A stretch of 64,000 bases of DNA from contig NZ_JADLZT010000009.1 of the NCBI RefSeq assembly GCF_015453285.1, positions 1 through 64,000 on the forward strand, given 5' to 3'. Below, in pieces: positions 62,222 through 64,000 of this stretch. The stretch is from Lysobacter niastensis. GTDB lineage: Bacteria > Pseudomonadota > Gammaproteobacteria > Xanthomonadales > Xanthomonadaceae. The position numbers were made by a program, and so were the translations under genes. The notes beneath the pieces were generated by a model, which was not told where the DNA came from, did not search any database, and saw nothing but the letters and a program-made list of their open reading frames with translations. How positions within the stretch are numbered: position 1 is the stretch's first letter; each line of letters opens with the position of its first letter.

Positions 62222-63694
62222 TTACAGCAGTCCCAGCTGAGTGGCTTTCAGCGTCGCGGCGGCACGGGTTGAGCAGTCCAGCTTGCGGAATACGCTCTCA
62301 ACATGTGTGCGCACGGTGCTGGGACTGATGGACAGCTTCTGCGCGACTTGCTTGTTGCTCGCGCCCAAGCTGATCCAGCGCAGGATCTCGCGCTCGCGTT
62401 CCGAGAGCAGACCGGCCGATGGTGTGGCCGACGACTTGGCAGTCGTCGACCGCGGCTTGTCGACCAGGGCGCGAACGGCGTCGAGGTCGTAGCGTCCCGC
62501 GGCGGCCTCAGCCTTGAGCATGTCGCCTGCGGCAGCCTCAGAGTACGCCTCGCGCCAAGGGCGCGCGGCTCGCAGCGCTACAAGCGCCGCTGCCGCGGCG
62601 AGGATGCGCCCCTCCACGGGGAAGTTGGCGTCCTTCGCTTCGCGGAAGTAGCCGGAGCCATCTGGCCGCTCGTACGCGTACGACGCGACTTCCGCCTCGC
62701 CGGCGAGCGAGCCGATCTGCCGCGCCGCCCGGCCAGTCCAGTACGGCGCCAAGCGAACGCGCTCCCACGACGATTCTGCGAGGCGGCCCGGTGTGTCCCA
62801 GACCATGTTGGGCACTGACGCTCGCCCCATGCCGTGTATTAGCGCAGCGCGATACAGCCGCTGCTGACGCATTTCGTCCAGGCCGAGCTGACGCGCTGCA
62901 TTGCGCGCCAGTTGGGCAACCTGTCGTGAGTATCCGGTCATCCAGGGCAACTTGAGATCGATCACGTCTGCCAGTATCTCCAGCGACGTCGTGCGGTCGG
63001 CAAAGTTCGCGTCCAGTGAGCAAGCGCCACTCAGCGTCGGATCGTTGTCGAGCGCCGCGAGCCATTGCCGGGCGTGCGCCAGCACTACATCGGCGAGTTC
63101 GCGCGGATACAGCACCTCGGCACGCTCGCCGATGAGACGGCACGCCTGATCGAAGCCATAGAGCCGGTTGAAGATGTCGAGGTCGCCGGCCAACGAGGCC
63201 ATGTAGACGGCCATCGGAACCTGGTCGCCGCGCAGGCCATCCGGCGCGCCCGTTCCGTCTTGGCTTTCGAACAGATGACGCAACGCAAACTCGGTGTCGT
63301 CGTCGAGGCCCAGCTGCCCCGCGATGTCGCCCGATACTTCGCAGTGGATGCGCGACAGCGAAAGGAACGCCGATCCCTTGTTACGGGTGCCGGAACGAAA
63401 GCTGCTCCCGGAGGACTGCATGGCAAGCAGTGCCTTGCGTCCACTCACGTCATCTCCGAACAACTGGGCGAACTCCGGCGCGTTCGCCGTGCAGCCGGAC
63501 CAGCGCAACAGCGCGACCGCCATGGCGCGTGAGCACGCCGCCTTGCTTGCACCCGATTCATGGGCAAGCTGCCCGGTAATCCAGGCGGCGCGTGGCGAGT
63601 GATCGGTGGGCTGCCCCATGGCGAGATCACCGACGAATGCCAGCGACCGGATCACGTCCAGCAAGGGGACGGAGGAATCGTCCACGGCCTTCAT
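62222..63694 (-). CDS. Degenerate tandem HD-GYP protein with LuxR DNA-binding domain
   Basis: The 490-residue protein has a C-terminal LuxR helix-turn-helix ('LLSEREREILRWISLGASNKQVAQKLSISPSTVRTHVESVFRKL', about 428-472) and two HD-like regions. Each keeps part of the HD-GYP motif: 'DGTGAPDGLRGDQVPMAVYMASLAGDLDIF' (about 146) in the first and 'LIHGMGRASVPN' plus 'ERPDGSGYF' (about 288 and 344) in the second. His-Asp has become His-Gly in the second region and the HHE is absent, so c-di-GMP hydrolysis is unlikely; it may bind a signal instead. A LuxR regulator whose sensor is a pair of decayed HD domains is the best reading. Confidence 0.8.
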   Translation of the reverse strand: MKAVDDSSVPLLDVIRSLAFVGDLAMGQPTDHSPRAAWITGQLAHESGASKAACSRAMAVALLRWSGCTANAPEFAQLFGDDVSGRKALLAMQSSGSSFRSGTRNKGSAFLSLSRIHCEVSGDIAGQLGLDDDTEFALRHLFESQDGTGAPDGLRGDQVPMAVYMASLAGDLDIFNRLYGFDQACRLIGERAEVLYPRELADVVLAHARQWLAALDNDPTLSGACSLDANFADRTTSLEILADVIDLKLPWMTGYSRQVAQLARNAARQLGLDEMRQQRLYRAALIHGMGRASVPNMVWDTPGRLAESSWERVRLAPYWTGRAARQIGSLAGEAEVASYAYERPDGSGYFREAKDANFPVEGRILAAAAALVALRAARPWREAYSEAAAGDMLKAEAAAGRYDLDAVRALVDKPRSTTAKSSATPSAGLLSEREREILRWISLGASNKQVAQKLSISPSTVRTHVESVFRKLDCSTRAAATLKATQLGLL

Positions 63695-63866
63695 TACCTC
63701 TGCACGGGGTGGAGGGGAAGTCTATCCCCGCCCTTCCCGCTCGGGCCTCGGTCATTCAACCGATGGTGCGCGCGAGGGCCCGACGGCAATCTGCGCCACA
63801 AGGCTGGATCGCCAGCCCTCCGCCGAAAGACCGACCCGCCCACTACCCGCTCCTCTGGAGAATCCC

Positions 63867-64000
63867 ATGAAACTGAAGTCGCTAGCGCTCGCTGCGGTTG
63901 CTGCCCTGTCCCTGGCCTCCACCGCTTATGCCGCCAAGCCCACCCAGGCCTCGAAGCCCGTCAAGAACGTCGTGCTCGTCCACGGCGGTTTCGTCGACGG
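63867..64000 (+). CDS. N-terminus of a secreted alpha/beta hydrolase (truncated by window edge)
   Basis: The 44 visible residues have a Sec signal (about 1-22, ending 'AYA') and then 'PVKNVVLVHGGFVDG', the oxyanion strand of the alpha/beta-hydrolase family. It matches the start of the hydrolase at 21624 almost residue for residue in this part, so the two are paralogues. CTGGAG precedes the ATG. The rest is outside the window. Confidence 0.8.
   Translation, partial: MKLKSLALAAVAALSLASTAYAAKPTQASKPVKNVVLVHGGFVD

Noticed and set aside
1-64000. CRISPR arrays, rRNA operons, insertion sequences and toxin-antitoxin pairs
   Set aside because: I looked for regularly spaced repeats, conserved rRNA blocks and transposase motifs and found none; the only tRNA-like sequence is the scar at 14015-14063.

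Overview
The window looks like a chromosomal segment of a high-GC gammaproteobacterium, most likely a member of the Xanthomonadaceae/Lysobacteraceae. The grounds are a CopL-type regulator beside copA and copB in the Xanthomonas/Stenotrophomonas arrangement, a FabR-reductase-desaturase locus, an intergenic palindromic repeat of a kind common in this group, and many short polycistronic runs with ATGA or GTGA junctions. Genus-level assignment is inference from gene content only.

Region 1 (1-8550) is accessory metabolism: a truncated lipoprotein gene at the left edge, a 4-OT-type tautomerase, a TehA/SLAC1-type channel, an AraC regulator divergent from an NTF2-like protein, then a co-directional run of a Gfo/Idh/MocA oxidoreductase and two zinc-less MDR reductases, a DsrE-like protein and an SDR.

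Region 2 (about 8550-14063) is the core of an integrative element: a PLD-like cargo protein, an iteron-like repeat cluster, a PriCT-2/RepA-type primase-helicase, a small unknown protein, an AlpA regulator and a tyrosine recombinase. It ends at a 3' fragment of tRNA-Glu(UUC), which is an attR-like scar. No intact tRNA-Glu is visible to the left, so either the island extends past the left edge and region 1 is its cargo, or the left end has been lost.

Region 3 (14.1-24.1 kb) is a six-gene minus-strand operon (isochorismatase-like hydrolase, XapX, amidohydrolase, DoxX, MFS transporter, alginate-export-type porin). It is followed by an ester-cyclase remnant, a secreted alpha/beta hydrolase divergent from an OhrR-like MarR regulator with clear palindromic operators, and a PPOX-family flavoprotein. 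Region 4 (24.3-35 kb) carries copper resistance (copL, copA, copB), an OsmC protein, a LytS/LytTR two-component pair and an RND pump with its adaptor. Region 5 (35-47 kb) holds an alpha/beta hydrolase with a divergent AraC regulator, a multi-HAMP chemoreceptor, a racemase, a GNAT enzyme, an acyltransferase, the fabR/desaturase locus, a CYTH-type protein and a membrane protein.

Region 6 (47.4-51.7 kb) is a six-gene operon for a cbb3-like (C-family) haem-copper oxidase with SCO and a mono-haem cytochrome but no CcoP in the operon. Region 7 (52-64 kb) is mixed: tautomerase, NTF2-like protein, MBL-fold hydrolase, LysR, Ohr/OsmC protein, LpxR, a TetR regulator overlapping an unusual papain-like/TetR-C fusion, MgtC, a degenerate HD-GYP/LuxR regulator, and a truncated alpha/beta hydrolase at the right edge.

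The most unusual items are the papain-like/TetR fusion (59706-60956), the integrative element with its iteron-like cluster, the degenerate tandem HD-GYP/LuxR protein, and the reduced cbb3-like oxidase operon. I do not see a convincing wholly new multi-gene system; the fusion protein and the element's cargo are the best leads. There is no CRISPR array, rRNA, intact tRNA or insertion sequence.
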